Shown here one piece after another: positions 33,901 to 40,821 of a stretch of 50,758 nt of DNA (position 1 is its first letter; each line of letters begins with the position of its first letter). Below the pieces are notes generated by a model. That model was not told where the DNA came from, did not search any database, and saw nothing but the letters and a program-made list of their open reading frames with translations. Position numbers and translations under genes: made by a program. Source of the DNA: an uncultured Lachnospiraceae bacterium. GTDB taxonomy: Bacteria > Bacillota > Clostridia > Lachnospirales > Lachnospiraceae. The DNA lies in contig CALWIA010000004.1 of NCBI GenBank assembly GCA_944380605.1, positions 1 through 50,758 on the forward strand, given 5' to 3'.

Positions 33901-35980
33901 CTATTTCATCGATCTCCGTCTTCAGCACAATATCGTCGCCCAGGATCGCTGCCAGCGGATAGTCATAGTCTTTATTGCCCGAGACGTGCAGAGTCAGAAG
34001 CGACAGAATCTTATTCAGATCCTCCTGTACCGGGATATCCGTGCCGGTCCGCAGCACCACATCAAAGGTAATGTCCTGTTTCTGCACATAGTACCAGCCC
34101 GGCTCCAACAGGTCCTCATAGCGATCATTGTCAAGATCATCCTGGGTCACCTGCAGGAAGTCATAGTTCTTGGTCAGGTCAGAGTCAGAATCCTTTTTCG
34201 GATCCTGAGGCCGCAGATCCCAGGAGACCGTAAATGATTCGCTCGTCTCTTCTTCTCCCGGGTAATCCCCGCCATATGTATACGTCACCGCAGATGGCAG
34301 TCCCGACGCCGTCAGGGTGGTCTTGCCGGACACTTTGGCATCCACAGAAACCTCTACTTTCGGTTCAGCCGTTTCCGTACCGAAAAATTTCTTATACAAT
34401 TCCTCAGAGTACGGATATGGGCCATAGGTCTTTCCGCCTCTTTCCAGAGTAAAGGTCAGCTGGCCGTATGGGGAATCGCCCGAAAGCATCCCCCCGTCTT
34501 GGAATTTTGGCGGTCTCGTATTATCCTGATTGTTCCGGTCCACCCAGAACAGGTTTTTCTCAACTTCTTCGCCAAGGACTACCTCAATCTTCGCCTCTTC
34601 CTTCTGAGGCTCTTCCACGATTACTTCAATTCCGTTTGTCTTCGTATTATCCTCTAAGTTTTTATCTTCCGTTCCCGTCCAGGACTGAGAAGTCAGAGAC
34701 GCGGTCAGCTGGATATTGCCTGTGCCCGCTTTCTCCTGGGTCAGGCCATCCCGCAGCACCGTCACATCCAGATCCAGATTGACCATCTCCGTCTCTGCTC
34801 CCGTCTCCGGATCTGCGTTCTCCCCGGTGCGGGTCAGTTTGATGGTCATTGTGGAACCTTTGACAGATACGCCCGCAACATCCATGCCATCCGGCAGGTA
34901 CTCCAGACGCACGACATCCGTCTGTCCCGCCCGGATCACATAACCGCTTCCCGCGGCCGCGGCCTGGGCGCCGCCCTCCGGCCAGGCAAACATCTCCGGC
35001 AGCGTCACTGTCAGTTCCAGGGTCTGCTCCTTGGTATAAACATATCCCTTGGAATCTTCCGCCGCGCTTCCCGGCGTAGCCGTCCCCGGATTATTCCACA
35101 CCGGCCAGGCCGTTACGTCAAAGGAATACTCCGCTCCGGCTGCTGTTTGATCTGTCTTTACATCCGCCGTCCAGTCAAACGCCGGTTTTTCTACAGACAG
35201 CTTCCCATATTCCATCATCACATGCAGCTGGCCTGGGCCCTCTTCCTCCGGATCCCCCTCGCTGTCTGTGGCGGTGGGCCAATCCGGCCGATCCGCGTTG
35301 CCGCCGGTTCCCGCCGGCCAATCGCTGTCACTGTCCGTGGCGTCGGGCCAGTCGCTGTCGCTGTCCGTCCCCACCGGCCAGTCCGGCTCTTCTTCCGGTT
35401 CCCGCTCTGTATAGCTATAGGAGATATCCGTCTTTTCTACATTGATTTCATCAAAGACCTGCTCCGCCGTATGAGACGTCGGAAAGTGCAGTTCGGTATT
35501 CAATTCATACCGGCCAGGGCCCAGCACAAAAGAGAGGGTCACGCCATCGCCGTTTTCTGAGTCTTCCGCCCGCACCGGCAGCCTGTCTCCCTCTTCGGTC
35601 TTTAAATAGAAACCAGGCTCCAGATCCGACTCTCCTTCGGATTCCGTCGCCATCCCCGGCGCTCCGTCTTCTCCGTCCCATTTTTCTCCGCGACGGTACT
35701 CCGTCATAGCCTCCGCTTCCTCGCGGGTCAGTTTAATGGACACCGTCGCCGTTTCCATAACGTCGCTGTTGTCGTCCAGTTCGGCATACAGCCGGATCAC
35801 GCCGGTCTCGCCTACCTGTATGGTATTCTTTTCCGGCTGCCATTGAATCCGCAGATCCTCGCCGGGCTGCAGGGCCCTGGCGGCCAGTTCTGCGGCCAGA
35901 GCCACAGAGGACTGAGGCAGCATGGCAAATGCCAGCACACAGGACAATGCTTTCTTCCAAATTGAGTTCTTTCTGAACAT
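24986..35980 (-). CDS. Giant (3664-residue) Cna_B-repeat surface protein with sorting signal
   Basis: An 11-kb reading frame without a stop. Residues 1-30 are a signal peptide. About 30-800 is a non-repetitive head containing an Asp/Ser/Trp-Pro low-complexity tract (DSDWPDATDSDSDWP). From about 820 to 3400 I count about 18 Cna_B-like units, each opening with K-x-W (TKEWLDGNN, GTKTWVDNNN) and closing on T-N or a similar Asn (ITNTLTG, LTNTLQT), the Lys and Asn expected for internal isopeptide bonds. Then come a related SpaA/FctA-like unit (LKLSKTVSGTAGDRQKAFHF), a Pro-Glu-Lys wall-spanning repeat (PTEPEKP) and the sorting signal VKTGD at about 3627 with a helix and KKKK tail. It is probably a cell-wall-linked adhesin or pilus-like stalk. 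AGGGGGGG lies upstream of the ATG. Confidence 0.92.
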   Translation of the reverse strand: MFRKNSIWKKALSCVLAFAMLPQSSVALAAELAARALQPGEDLRIQWQPEKNTIQVGETGVIRLYAELDDNSDVMETATVSIKLTREEAEAMTEYRRGEKWDGEDGAPGMATESEGESDLEPGFYLKTEEGDRLPVRAEDSENGDGVTLSFVLGPGRYELNTELHFPTSHTAEQVFDEINVEKTDISYSYTEREPEEEPDWPVGTDSDSDWPDATDSDSDWPAGTGGNADRPDWPTATDSEGDPEEEGPGQLHVMMEYGKLSVEKPAFDWTADVKTDQTAAGAEYSFDVTAWPVWNNPGTATPGSAAEDSKGYVYTKEQTLELTVTLPEMFAWPEGGAQAAAAGSGYVIRAGQTDVVRLEYLPDGMDVAGVSVKGSTMTIKLTRTGENADPETGAETEMVNLDLDVTVLRDGLTQEKAGTGNIQLTASLTSQSWTGTEDKNLEDNTKTNGIEVIVEEPQKEEAKIEVVLGEEVEKNLFWVDRNNQDNTRPPKFQDGGMLSGDSPYGQLTFTLERGGKTYGPYPYSEELYKKFFGTETAEPKVEVSVDAKVSGKTTLTASGLPSAVTYTYGGDYPGEEETSESFTVSWDLRPQDPKKDSDSDLTKNYDFLQVTQDDLDNDRYEDLLEPGWYYVQKQDITFDVVLRTGTDIPVQEDLNKILSLLTLHVSGNKDYDYPLAAILGDDIVLKTEIDEIEGGYHTAHVTISGAWKYEPNGKEMLYWLTESGEADKAISSEELDGLAMETPREDGDYLGLTYDNSSVPNYGSIDDKLYSGGTLYLTLKGIVDFWAEKEWKGGDPATRPTATLELWRYRASEGYEKAAPVRDDSGALVQVTLDGTQNEVKIDKNDHEYLGLLPKYDTEGHRYIYVFRETLQYEDGDDPYEQVLGKVTVGDDGNEVITDNKVLTWNPETNKTDFTEERDSGNTFLYREQTLTNRITGTRTAQVTKDWDAAALQAEFGDVRTKFTLQARVKGESEAAWKDVKDDRGNPVTLAFEGFLAETMSQTDSRSVSRYDGEGRELEYRWIETGVYQKDEDGEYGENLLETDGSFTLVQDGIERTYRPTYADVEFDKDTGTYRSHITNHLEDTITYSMEKVWGENVDPVEVDFYLYRMVSGTELTDLKPKDAYVTFTLDGEADSDWTTITKADEEDVIIQWKESPAWQVEIKGLPEFDENGYQYEYLLIEEESPDFNFAPHYDIRQDDGKNYNATVRNLAGGLGKMILVRKQWVDDNDTLHREPVKFKVYDTDDNELNARPVSVGEGGVWQVQVYITGDGITQDTPVYVREIQPEDVEGAEKPGQAIEKKGTLETDHHFYQVSYEQSDLAGTEVHTIKNRRLGKVDLTVTKEWVDGDGEIREELAEAVEEFNKEHAEKGEGLHLAVRLKFAEDVDTENTEYKITYSGVANSDTVYVGGAEVQIMAGDGTPQSSDQEVILKPEDLAESDSQIIQFFGLPKYGANGEVIHYTVEEVWLYETIDLDGNKSYEECSVSGLTGIGGADKIYRLASLYSQSKTSEPYEVEDGSKHTSDTQKVTITNRLSGTKDLLWHKQWDDVYNESMNLRPDIYLNIYRAYHKEEDGEPVLKVERIPSNYTWDVNVVPEGEEGNELFANGRHWHVQLTNMPKYDGLGYEILYYAVERSSVDTSAFDYDDVIYGVPKDGAEYPEPGDDTESGLSVEKVGTATKGFYENPGEDSALSKWLLNLTEDSTVAAAAETGEDAWALAESGTFYNQIRKSVTIQGQKEWNNLPENFPYQGSAEDDKGDLPAVRLALTRYVTVNDEKIWDGSEGKPAEIATITLPGEGKRWENLKKDGVYRFEIKYRGVNAMVNSDGSMICVGPGGESAVETDQKLERYDGHGRIYTYVLMETAIGKGDGSSSQQSDWDEIYEDGLTSTEGSGGYILRNNYKQDQGGKITFDKYLYLPGKEEGNTFVPSAYPAVTFGLWRTYDYQPEGGAAAEPIAYSIKTLTISSEEVKEAFEEAKSNSNSELKEYANNQGLIKIPVTFDKLAVYAPNGGEYKYTVKELKDNLGGYNTWVYQARNFDDGQPMPLEIGQVESAKADSLQDDEIEIDNYPATSPSSNLPEIDSLKLNGEDDKTIYAGAFINERAEVQTTTDIRITGKKIWEDYGDEFGFRPDATEFTITLTRRADAQPGQDNSIKGEPVNLTKENVAWTNTDTDTDTWTYTITNKTNSNIPLERYAPNGMPWQYEVEETVPENYRAEPSDTVGVDTVGVAEEDGSLYYTYTMAPLTNTIQLDKPFSKRWFTSDGTAVKDDYLGYELQVTFKLQVLESTEGNQDTAEGTWVDAANYAEENGKFETALGENYAFERTLPENDGYATILDPCWKEGGSFEDLPSVVKNGEDIKYLYYRVVESQIAYKTADSTDSEKVISLTVQNVSPETADGEYIYSDTTDSLFKPGYVDGSSNSASTRTHKNILNTTSLTITKEWDDHNNFYGTRPKEDGHWVTYFVVQRKTTTEGEDAWKRVMETEIGADGTSSKTPLIVRVTGTGNESSSNVTISGLPGGDFTYRARELEPGKDGGYVKPVEDGIVEEGDFYYQNAYEPTYGSGTNADGSMTASASNALQTTDIYAEKQWIGADRPESVTLQLQYQTGEDSNNPESWETLKSIELDSTVDPNADKGLCVEYDEWKAVWKNVPKYMPGSYRADGQDETTYRVIETVPSGYIQVGATVPGVETGADGNTYQKFTITNMKSVSLTVQKTWAAETDDQKEVKALLWRTTRDITDPSYNYTEDESKERVRIQGGQAAETANVQEQYQVTLNAEINWSVNISNLPKYSGDTHSAQPYYYFVTESAIGGTSVDKMVQDGDLLSYSHTFTRSPDANQFTTEILNIGYTDVTGTKTWVDNNNEYGTRPDSITLTLQRRAEGTSEVEVVKDAQGNTLQPNWSNKDTDIWTYTYEDLPYANAEGKKYTYQVVETVPKIANGAEVRPGTSYKESYNNTHLNITNTLTGTTQITVTKEWLDGNNETVKRPESITLKLYADNVLKKTVTVKASGQGLFAGLMEILLRNGDRWTYTFEDLPVYDADGKKIKYEVREAEVSGYKPGMGELTAVTEGGGTTVYTITLTNTLQTEVPVRKIWGGVKEADQKEVVVGLYKQVNGQAEPVIDNSTGDPETLILNADNDWEGTFTDLPAYDQNDQRILYSVKEETVGGQLADQTDYRIVIAEEPQAVDSGQPGYRISNIRRTELSGTKTWLDDNDALGRRPEELSLQLYRSTDPAAKRLDTTPDAAWAEVTEAQMTAEGIDVRWNKQDPNVWTYTYWNLPAADENGVPYVYDVKEIGPGGYALIGATPSNAGGRDFANQLSNTEFSVSGVKTWEDGANASGGRPASLVLNLWRQIGGGSPEYVAETPVWSGIDGSQWTYTFSGLEEYDSQGRKYTYWVEEAETPGYDAYYDTERLNVTNRLQGGLKLSKTVSGTAGDRQKAFHFTIALEDTEILGTLVKAEDIDGQYGGLTFVKGTAQIALTHGQSVQAEGLPAGMSYKITETEDGQDGYTTEKTGETGVIPVGDIAEAMFDNHKDQTEPEKPTEPEKPTDPEKPTEPEKPTEPEKPTEPEKPKPDDGGDGGDDGGSGDGGGYEPDIPINVEPIKNPGAVIVDPKPEETHKSGETTHGVKTGDTSRVFLYAAVCIASAAGLLACWFFGKKKKEDET

Positions 35981-36097
35981 AGGCTTTACCCCCCCTTGTA
36001 CTTTTCAGCTTTGTATGGGCGCGCTTGAAGCGTCATATATTCCTTGTTCGCGTTTTTTACCACAAAATCAACAAATCTTTTACAGGTATTTACAGAT

Positions 36098-36126
36098 ATT
36101 ATACTAAAAATGCCTAAAAAAATCAA
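36098..36126 (-). promoter_or_regulatory. Promoter of the giant surface-protein gene
   Basis: On the minus strand TTGATT, 17 bases and TATAAT stand in the 160-base AT-rich gap between the sortase stop and the adhesin start. It leaves a leader of about 110 bases. It would let the adhesin be expressed independently of the sortase. Confidence 0.65.
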
Positions 36127-36141
36127 TCTGCAGGCGGCTTA

Positions 36142-36924
36142 CTACCGCGGCCGCAGGTTTCCGTGCACCACCAGCCTGGCATTTTCAAATTCATAAGTGC
36201 AGGTGGACAGCGTCAGCGTCTGCGCCTCCGGGTCCGCCCCGGCCTGGCAGCGGATCATGGACTTGTCCTCCAGGCCTGCCAGCCACGCCTCCCGCTGGTC
36301 CTCGCCGGAAAAGGTCAGCTGCCAGGCGTCAGCCTGGTCGTCGGCCACGTAGATGGAAAAAATTTCCATCGTAAAGGCAGAATCCGGCGTCAGCAGCGCA
36401 AATTCCGGGTGGCTTTCATAATATGCCTGGTCCCGGTAATATTTTAACGGCGTAAACATACTTCCGTCCCGCATGTGGTGGCCGTAAATGACGATATGGG
36501 GATCCGACAAGTCCGGAGACGTTCGGAAATCCAGGAACGGACAGCCGCTGCGGTTTTCGGCGCCGTCAAACAGGTGCGTCAGGTAATAGTCGTTGTCGCC
36601 GCCCAGCACCACCGGGTAGGAGATGCCGGTGTCCGGCCCGTAAATCCAGGCCGCCGTATCCGGGTTGATCTCCTTCAGGGCCTCAAAATCCACCGTCAAG
36701 CCGCCGCCGCTTTTTGCCAATCCGTTACCGGCGGTCTCCGCCGGGTCCTCCTTCAGTCCTTCCGTCTCCGGCGGCGGAGATTCGGTCCTGGCGTACCGGA
36801 CCAGTTCCTCATAGGCCTGCCGTCCTTGCCGGTACCGCCAGAGTTCCGACGCCAGGCCCAGGCCGCTGGCCAGCATCACCGCGGCGAAAAACAGCGCCGC
36901 CATCCGGAATATCCGGTGCTTCAT
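36142..36924 (-). CDS. Class B sortase
   Basis: A 260-residue membrane-anchored transpeptidase. An N-terminal helix (about 7-27) holds it in the membrane. The catalytic triad is visible: His at about 149-150 (IYGHHM), Cys 242 (LTLSTCTYEFENARLVVHG) and Arg 250. The spacing and the TLSTC-TYEF-x-x-x-R-x-V-x-G pattern are those of class B. It is upstream of, and adjacent to, the giant VKTGD-bearing protein, its probable substrate. No separate promoter is seen between the S1 terminator and this gene, so it may depend on read-through. AAGGAGG precedes the ATG. Confidence 0.92.
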   Translation of the reverse strand: MKHRIFRMAALFFAAVMLASGLGLASELWRYRQGRQAYEELVRYARTESPPPETEGLKEDPAETAGNGLAKSGGGLTVDFEALKEINPDTAAWIYGPDTGISYPVVLGGDNDYYLTHLFDGAENRSGCPFLDFRTSPDLSDPHIVIYGHHMRDGSMFTPLKYYRDQAYYESHPEFALLTPDSAFTMEIFSIYVADDQADAWQLTFSGEDQREAWLAGLEDKSMIRCQAGADPEAQTLTLSTCTYEFENARLVVHGNLRPR

Positions 36925-36964
36925 CCGGTTTTCCTCCTTGTTCCGCCGGGGCCGCAGACAGCCG

Positions 36965-36999
36965 AAAAACCCTCCTCTAAACGTACCGAGGAGGGTTTT
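36965..36999 (-). terminator. Intrinsic terminator after rpsA
   Basis: Perfect 12-base arms (36966-36977 and 36988-36999) flank a 10-base loop, and on the minus strand the stem ends in TTTTT. A second perfect GCCTGC/GCAGGC hairpin lies just upstream of it at 37022-37037. The stem could also act on plus-strand transcripts. Confidence 0.88.
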
Positions 37000-37064
37000 G
37001 TCTGATCCTGTGCTGTCGTCTGCCTGCTTTCGCAGGCGGTTTTATCTGAAATGTATATGTGAGA

Positions 37065-38165
37065 TTAGGCTTCTTCGTTTCCTTCGTCCGCCGCTTCTTC
37101 ATCGGCTTCCCGGCTGTTCTGCAGCGCCTTCATGCTCAGGCTGATCTTGCGGTCTTCCTCGTTGAAGTCTACGATTCTGGCCTCGATCTCCTGGCCGATC
37201 TTCAGTACGTCAGAGGGCTTGTCCACATGCTCTCTGGAGATCTGGGATACATGCAGCAGCGCGTCCACGCCCGGCTCCAGCTCCACAAAAGCGCCGAAGT
37301 CCGTCATGCGGGCCACCCGTCCGGTGACCACTGTGCCTGCCGCGTACTTGGAAGCGGCGTTCAGCCACGGGTTCTGCTCCGGGAACTTTAAGCTCAGGGC
37401 GATCTTCTCGCCGTTGATATCCTTGATCAGGACGGTGATCTTCTCGCCGGCCTTGAACACCTTCTTGGGATTCTCCACCCGGCCCCAGGACATCTCGGAG
37501 ATGTGCAGCAGGCCGTCGGCTCCGCCCAGGTCGATAAAGGCGCCGAAGTCCGTTACGTTCTTGATCACGCCTTCCACCACGTCGCCGGGATGGATGCGGG
37601 CGAACAGCTCCTTCTGCATCTCGGCCTTGCGGGCGATCATCAGCTGCTTGCGGTCGCCGATGATTCTGCGTCTGCGGGGATTGAACTCGGTGATCACAAA
37701 CTCGATCTCCTTGCCCGCGTACTTGGACAGGTCTTTCTCATAAGTATCGGAAACCAGGCTGGCGGGGATAAAGACTCTCGCCTCGTCGATGACTACGCTT
37801 AAGCCGCCGTCCAGCACCTGGGCCACCTTGGCCGTCAGCACTTCCTGGTTGTTAAAGGCTTCTTCCAGTCTCTTGTTGCCCCGGTCGGCAGCCAGTCTCT
37901 TGTAGGAAAGGGCCACCTGGCCTTCGCCGTCGTTGACCTTGATGACCTTGGCTTCCATCTCGTCGCCCACCTTTACGGCCTCTCTCAGATCCACGCTGGA
38001 GTCGTTGGTATATTCGTTCTTCGGGATAATGCCGTCAGACTTGTAGCCGATATTCAGCACGATTTCATCTTCCTTGACATCGATGACCTTACCAGTGACG
38101 ATCTCTCCTGTACGTATTGTTTTTAACGATTCCTCTAACATTTGTTCAAAACTTAATTCTGACAT
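37065..38165 (-). CDS. rpsA: 30S ribosomal protein S1 (four S1 domains)
   Basis: A 366-residue S1-type RNA-binding protein. Four OB-fold S1 domains lie at about 15-85, 100-168, 185-255 and 270-342. The third and fourth carry the clearest motifs (VTDFGAFIDLGGADGLLHIS and MTDFGAFVELEPGVDALLHV). The acidic tail is EEAADEGNEEA. Four domains is usual for Clostridia, against six in E. coli. I use the ATG at 38165, preceded by GAGGAGG. This start lies inside the end of ispH, a 20-base overlap; in many relatives ispH and S1 are one fused gene. A strong terminator follows. Confidence 0.9.
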   Translation of the reverse strand: MSELSFEQMLEESLKTIRTGEIVTGKVIDVKEDEIVLNIGYKSDGIIPKNEYTNDSSVDLREAVKVGDEMEAKVIKVNDGEGQVALSYKRLAADRGNKRLEEAFNNQEVLTAKVAQVLDGGLSVVIDEARVFIPASLVSDTYEKDLSKYAGKEIEFVITEFNPRRRRIIGDRKQLMIARKAEMQKELFARIHPGDVVEGVIKNVTDFGAFIDLGGADGLLHISEMSWGRVENPKKVFKAGEKITVLIKDINGEKIALSLKFPEQNPWLNAASKYAAGTVVTGRVARMTDFGAFVELEPGVDALLHVSQISREHVDKPSDVLKIGQEIEARIVDFNEEDRKISLSMKALQNSREADEEAADEGNEEA

Positions 38166-38997
38166 TAGTATGAACCTCCTCAATGATTTTCTTCGGGGTT
38201 GAAGCCCCTGCTGTAATACCTACGCAGCGCACAGAATTCACACTTTCAGGGTCTAAATCGCCTACTGTCTGGATGTAATACGTGTTTTTACATTCCTTCC
38301 GGCATATTTCGTACAGCTTGCGGGTGTTGGAACTGTTCTTTCCGCCGATGACGATCATGGCGTCCACCTGCGAAGCGATACGTTCAGCTTCCACTTGTCT
38401 TTCCTGTGTTGCATTGCAAATCGTATTTAAAACAAGTATATCATAACCCTTTTCCGAAATTTTTTCAACTAATTCTTTAAATTTATTGTAATTAAATGTC
38501 GTCTGGGAAACCACGCACACCTTCTGCCCCGGATCCGGCTCCAGCGCCTCGGCCTCTTCCATGGTCCCGATCACCAGGGTGCGGGCGTCGCCCCATCCTC
38601 GGATGCCCTGCACCTCCGGATGGTTCCGGTCGCCGATGATGATGAGCCGGCGGCCCTGCCGGTTCTGCTCGGCCGCGATGCGATGGATCTTTTTCACAAA
38701 GGGGCAGGTGGCGTCCACCGTCTCCAGTCCCTGCCGCCGCAGCTGCTCGTACACCTGGGGACCCACGCCGTGGGAGCGGATAATCACCGTGCCTTCTGTC
38801 AGGCCCGCCAGTTCTTCTTCCGAATGGATCACCCGCACCCCTTTTTCTTCCAGGTCCCGCACCACTTCCTCGTTGTGGATAATGGGGCCCAGGGTGTAGA
38901 TGGGGCCGCCTCCCTGGCGGATCTGCTCATAGACCTTCTCCACCGCCCGTTCCACGCCGAAGCAGAACCCGGCGGTTTTTGCCACGATTACCTTCAC
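38146..38997 (-). CDS. ispH: 4-hydroxy-3-methylbut-2-enyl diphosphate reductase
   Basis: IspH is the last enzyme of the MEP isoprenoid pathway, an iron-sulfur enzyme that makes IPP and DMAPP. The 283-residue protein has the three cluster cysteines at 12 (TAGFCFGVERA), 98 (DATCPFVKKIH) and 194 (NTICNATQERQ), and the conserved GGKNSSNTRKL and CVGITAGASTP segments. It overlaps cmk upstream by 4 bases and rpsA downstream by 20 bases in another frame. Confidence 0.96.
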   Translation of the reverse strand: MKVIVAKTAGFCFGVERAVEKVYEQIRQGGGPIYTLGPIIHNEEVVRDLEEKGVRVIHSEEELAGLTEGTVIIRSHGVGPQVYEQLRRQGLETVDATCPFVKKIHRIAAEQNRQGRRLIIIGDRNHPEVQGIRGWGDARTLVIGTMEEAEALEPDPGQKVCVVSQTTFNYNKFKELVEKISEKGYDILVLNTICNATQERQVEAERIASQVDAMIVIGGKNSSNTRKLYEICRKECKNTYYIQTVGDLDPESVNSVRCVGITAGASTPKKIIEEVHTNVRIKF

Positions 38998-39725
38998 TGC
39001 CCCGCCTCCATCTCCCGGCGCTTCCGCTGCGCCGCCTCCGCGATGGTCCGCACCACTTCCTCCATAGTCATATGGGAAGAGTCCACGTACAGCGCGTCCG
39101 GCGCCTGCCGCAACGGCGCGATCTCCCGGTGCATGTCCCGGTAGTCTCTTTCTTTTATATCTTGCTCAATTTCTTCCAGATTACACGTCTGTCCTTTTTG
39201 TTCCAGTTCTTTATAGCGGCGCAGAGCCCGCACATGGGGATCCGCCGTCAGGTAGATCTTCACCTGGGCGTCCGGCAGCACGCAGGTGCCGATGTCCCGG
39301 CCGTCCATGATCACATTGTGGGCGGCGGCCAGGCTCCGCTGCAGCTCCAGCAGCTTCTGGCGCACCGGGGCGCAGGCCGAGGACGCGGAGGCCATATTGC
39401 CCACCGCCTCGCTGCGGATCAGGCCGGTGACGTTTTCTCCATTTAAAAAGACCTGCTGGGCCCCCTGCCCGTCGTAGGACAGGGTCACGTCCACTTCGCC
39501 GCAGGCCGCGGCGATGGCCGCCTCATCCTCCGCCGCGATGCCCTGGCGCAGAAAGTACAGGGCCATGGCCCGGTACAGGGCGCCTGTGTCCGCGTATAAA
39601 AAGCCCAGACGGGCGGCGGCGGCTCTGGCCACGGTGCTCTTGCCCGCTCCCGCGGGCCCGTCCACGGCAATGCAGAAGCCCTTCGCCTCTCCCGTCTGTT
39701 TCGTTTCCCTGGTTGGTTCCATCAT
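38994..39725 (-). CDS. cmk: Cytidylate kinase
   Basis: Cmk phosphorylates CMP and dCMP. The 243-residue protein has the P-loop GPAGAGKS at about 23-30, then LGFLYADTGALYRAM, NVIMDGRDIGTCVLPDA and an RALRRYKE-x-x-x-K segment. It carries about 18 extra residues before the catalytic core. The start at 39725 is supported by AAAAAAGGAG 8 bases upstream; the open frame further upstream runs through the promoter. The cmk-ispH-rpsA order is a conserved clostridial block. Confidence 0.93.
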   Translation of the reverse strand: MMEPTRETKQTGEAKGFCIAVDGPAGAGKSTVARAAAARLGFLYADTGALYRAMALYFLRQGIAAEDEAAIAAACGEVDVTLSYDGQGAQQVFLNGENVTGLIRSEAVGNMASASSACAPVRQKLLELQRSLAAAHNVIMDGRDIGTCVLPDAQVKIYLTADPHVRALRRYKELEQKGQTCNLEEIEQDIKERDYRDMHREIAPLRQAPDALYVDSSHMTMEEVVRTIAEAAQRKRREMEAGQ

Positions 39726-39771
39726 ACACTGGTCTCCTTTTTTGCCGGCGTCTTCGCCGGCGGCTCCCTCC

Positions 39772-39800
39772 ATTATATCCGAACCGCCGGCGTCACGCAA
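39772..39800 (-). promoter_or_regulatory. Promoter of cmk-ispH-rpsA
   Basis: A perfect TATAAT box (minus strand) with TTGCGT 17 bases upstream. The leader of about 40 bases includes a GCCGGC/GCCGGC stem just before the cmk ribosome site. Confidence 0.55.
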
Positions 39801-39840
39801 GAGCAAACCGCGGCTTTCCGGAGCGCTTTCCGGGGCGGCC

Positions 39841-40806
39841 TCAGCCGTTGACCACGTGAATCGGCGTTCCCGCCAGATAGGCCCGCAGGTTTTCCGCGGA
39901 CATATCCATGATCCGCTGTCTGGATTCCCGGGGCGCCCAGGAAATATGGGGCGTCAGGATGCAGTTTCTGGCTGTCAGAAGCGGGCTGTCCGCCGGTATG
40001 GGCTCTTCCCGCGCCACGTCCAGCCCCGCCGCGTAGACCTTGCCGGCGTTTAACGCCTCCGCCAGATCCGCTTCCACGATCAGCGGGCCCCGGGAGTTGT
40101 TCAGGATAATGACTCCGTCTTTCATCTTCGCAATGGTCTCCCGGCAGATGATGCCTTCCGTCTCCGGGAACAGGGGGCAGTGAAGGGCGATGACGTCGGA
40201 CCGGGCCAGCAGGGTGTCCAGATCCGTGTACTCCGCCAGCTGCCGGCCTTCTTCCGTCTCGTTCCGGTCATAGGCCAGCACCTTCATGCCCATGGCCGCG
40301 GCGATCTGCCCCGTCTTCCGGCCGATGCGGCCGAAGCCGATGACGCCCATGGTCTTGCCCGCCAGTTCGATCAGGGGATAGTCCCAGAAGCACCAGTCCG
40401 GGCTGCTGGTCCACCGGCCCGCTTTCACCGCCTGGTCGTGATGCCCGATGTGATGGCAGATTTCCAGAAGCAGCGCTATGGCGAACTGCCCCACCGCGTC
40501 GGTTCCGTAAGATGGGATGTTGGAAACCGGAATCCCCCGTTCTCTGGCGCAGGCCACGTCCACCACGTTGTAGCCGGTGGCCAGCACGCTGATAAACTTT
40601 AAGCCGGGGCAGGCTTCCATCACCTGCCGGTCCAGCGGCGTTTTATTGGTAAATACCACCTGGGCGTCTCCGATGCGGCGGATGATCTCTTCCCGGTCCG
40701 AGACCGGGGTCCGGTCGTACACCGTCAGATCGCCCAGCTGTTTTAACGGCTCCCAGGACAGATCGCCCGGGTTTTCTGTATAGCCGTCCAGTACCACGAT
40801 TTTCAT
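39841..40806 (-). CDS. D-isomer specific 2-hydroxyacid dehydrogenase
   Basis: A 321-residue NAD(P)-dependent dehydrogenase acting on a 2-oxo/2-hydroxy acid. It shows GKTMGVIGFGRIGRKTGQIA (dinucleotide site, about 147-166), LNNSRGPLIVEADLAEAL (catalytic Arg-region equivalent) and LTPHISWAPRESR with the catalytic His. It resembles the glycerate/hydroxypyruvate dehydrogenase branch of the family, but the substrate is unknown. It lies 15 bases after citF and is the last gene of the citrate lyase operon, an unusual partner for that enzyme. Confidence 0.9.
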   Translation of the reverse strand: MKIVVLDGYTENPGDLSWEPLKQLGDLTVYDRTPVSDREEIIRRIGDAQVVFTNKTPLDRQVMEACPGLKFISVLATGYNVVDVACARERGIPVSNIPSYGTDAVGQFAIALLLEICHHIGHHDQAVKAGRWTSSPDWCFWDYPLIELAGKTMGVIGFGRIGRKTGQIAAAMGMKVLAYDRNETEEGRQLAEYTDLDTLLARSDVIALHCPLFPETEGIICRETIAKMKDGVIILNNSRGPLIVEADLAEALNAGKVYAAGLDVAREEPIPADSPLLTARNCILTPHISWAPRESRQRIMDMSAENLRAYLAGTPIHVVNG

Positions 40807-40821
40807 ATGCGTTCTTCTCCT

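Noticed and set aside
38146..38997. Single fused ispH-rpsA gene as in many relatives
   Set aside because: The two frames differ, ispH ends in TGA at 38146 and S1 has its own GAGGAGG site and ATG at 38165.
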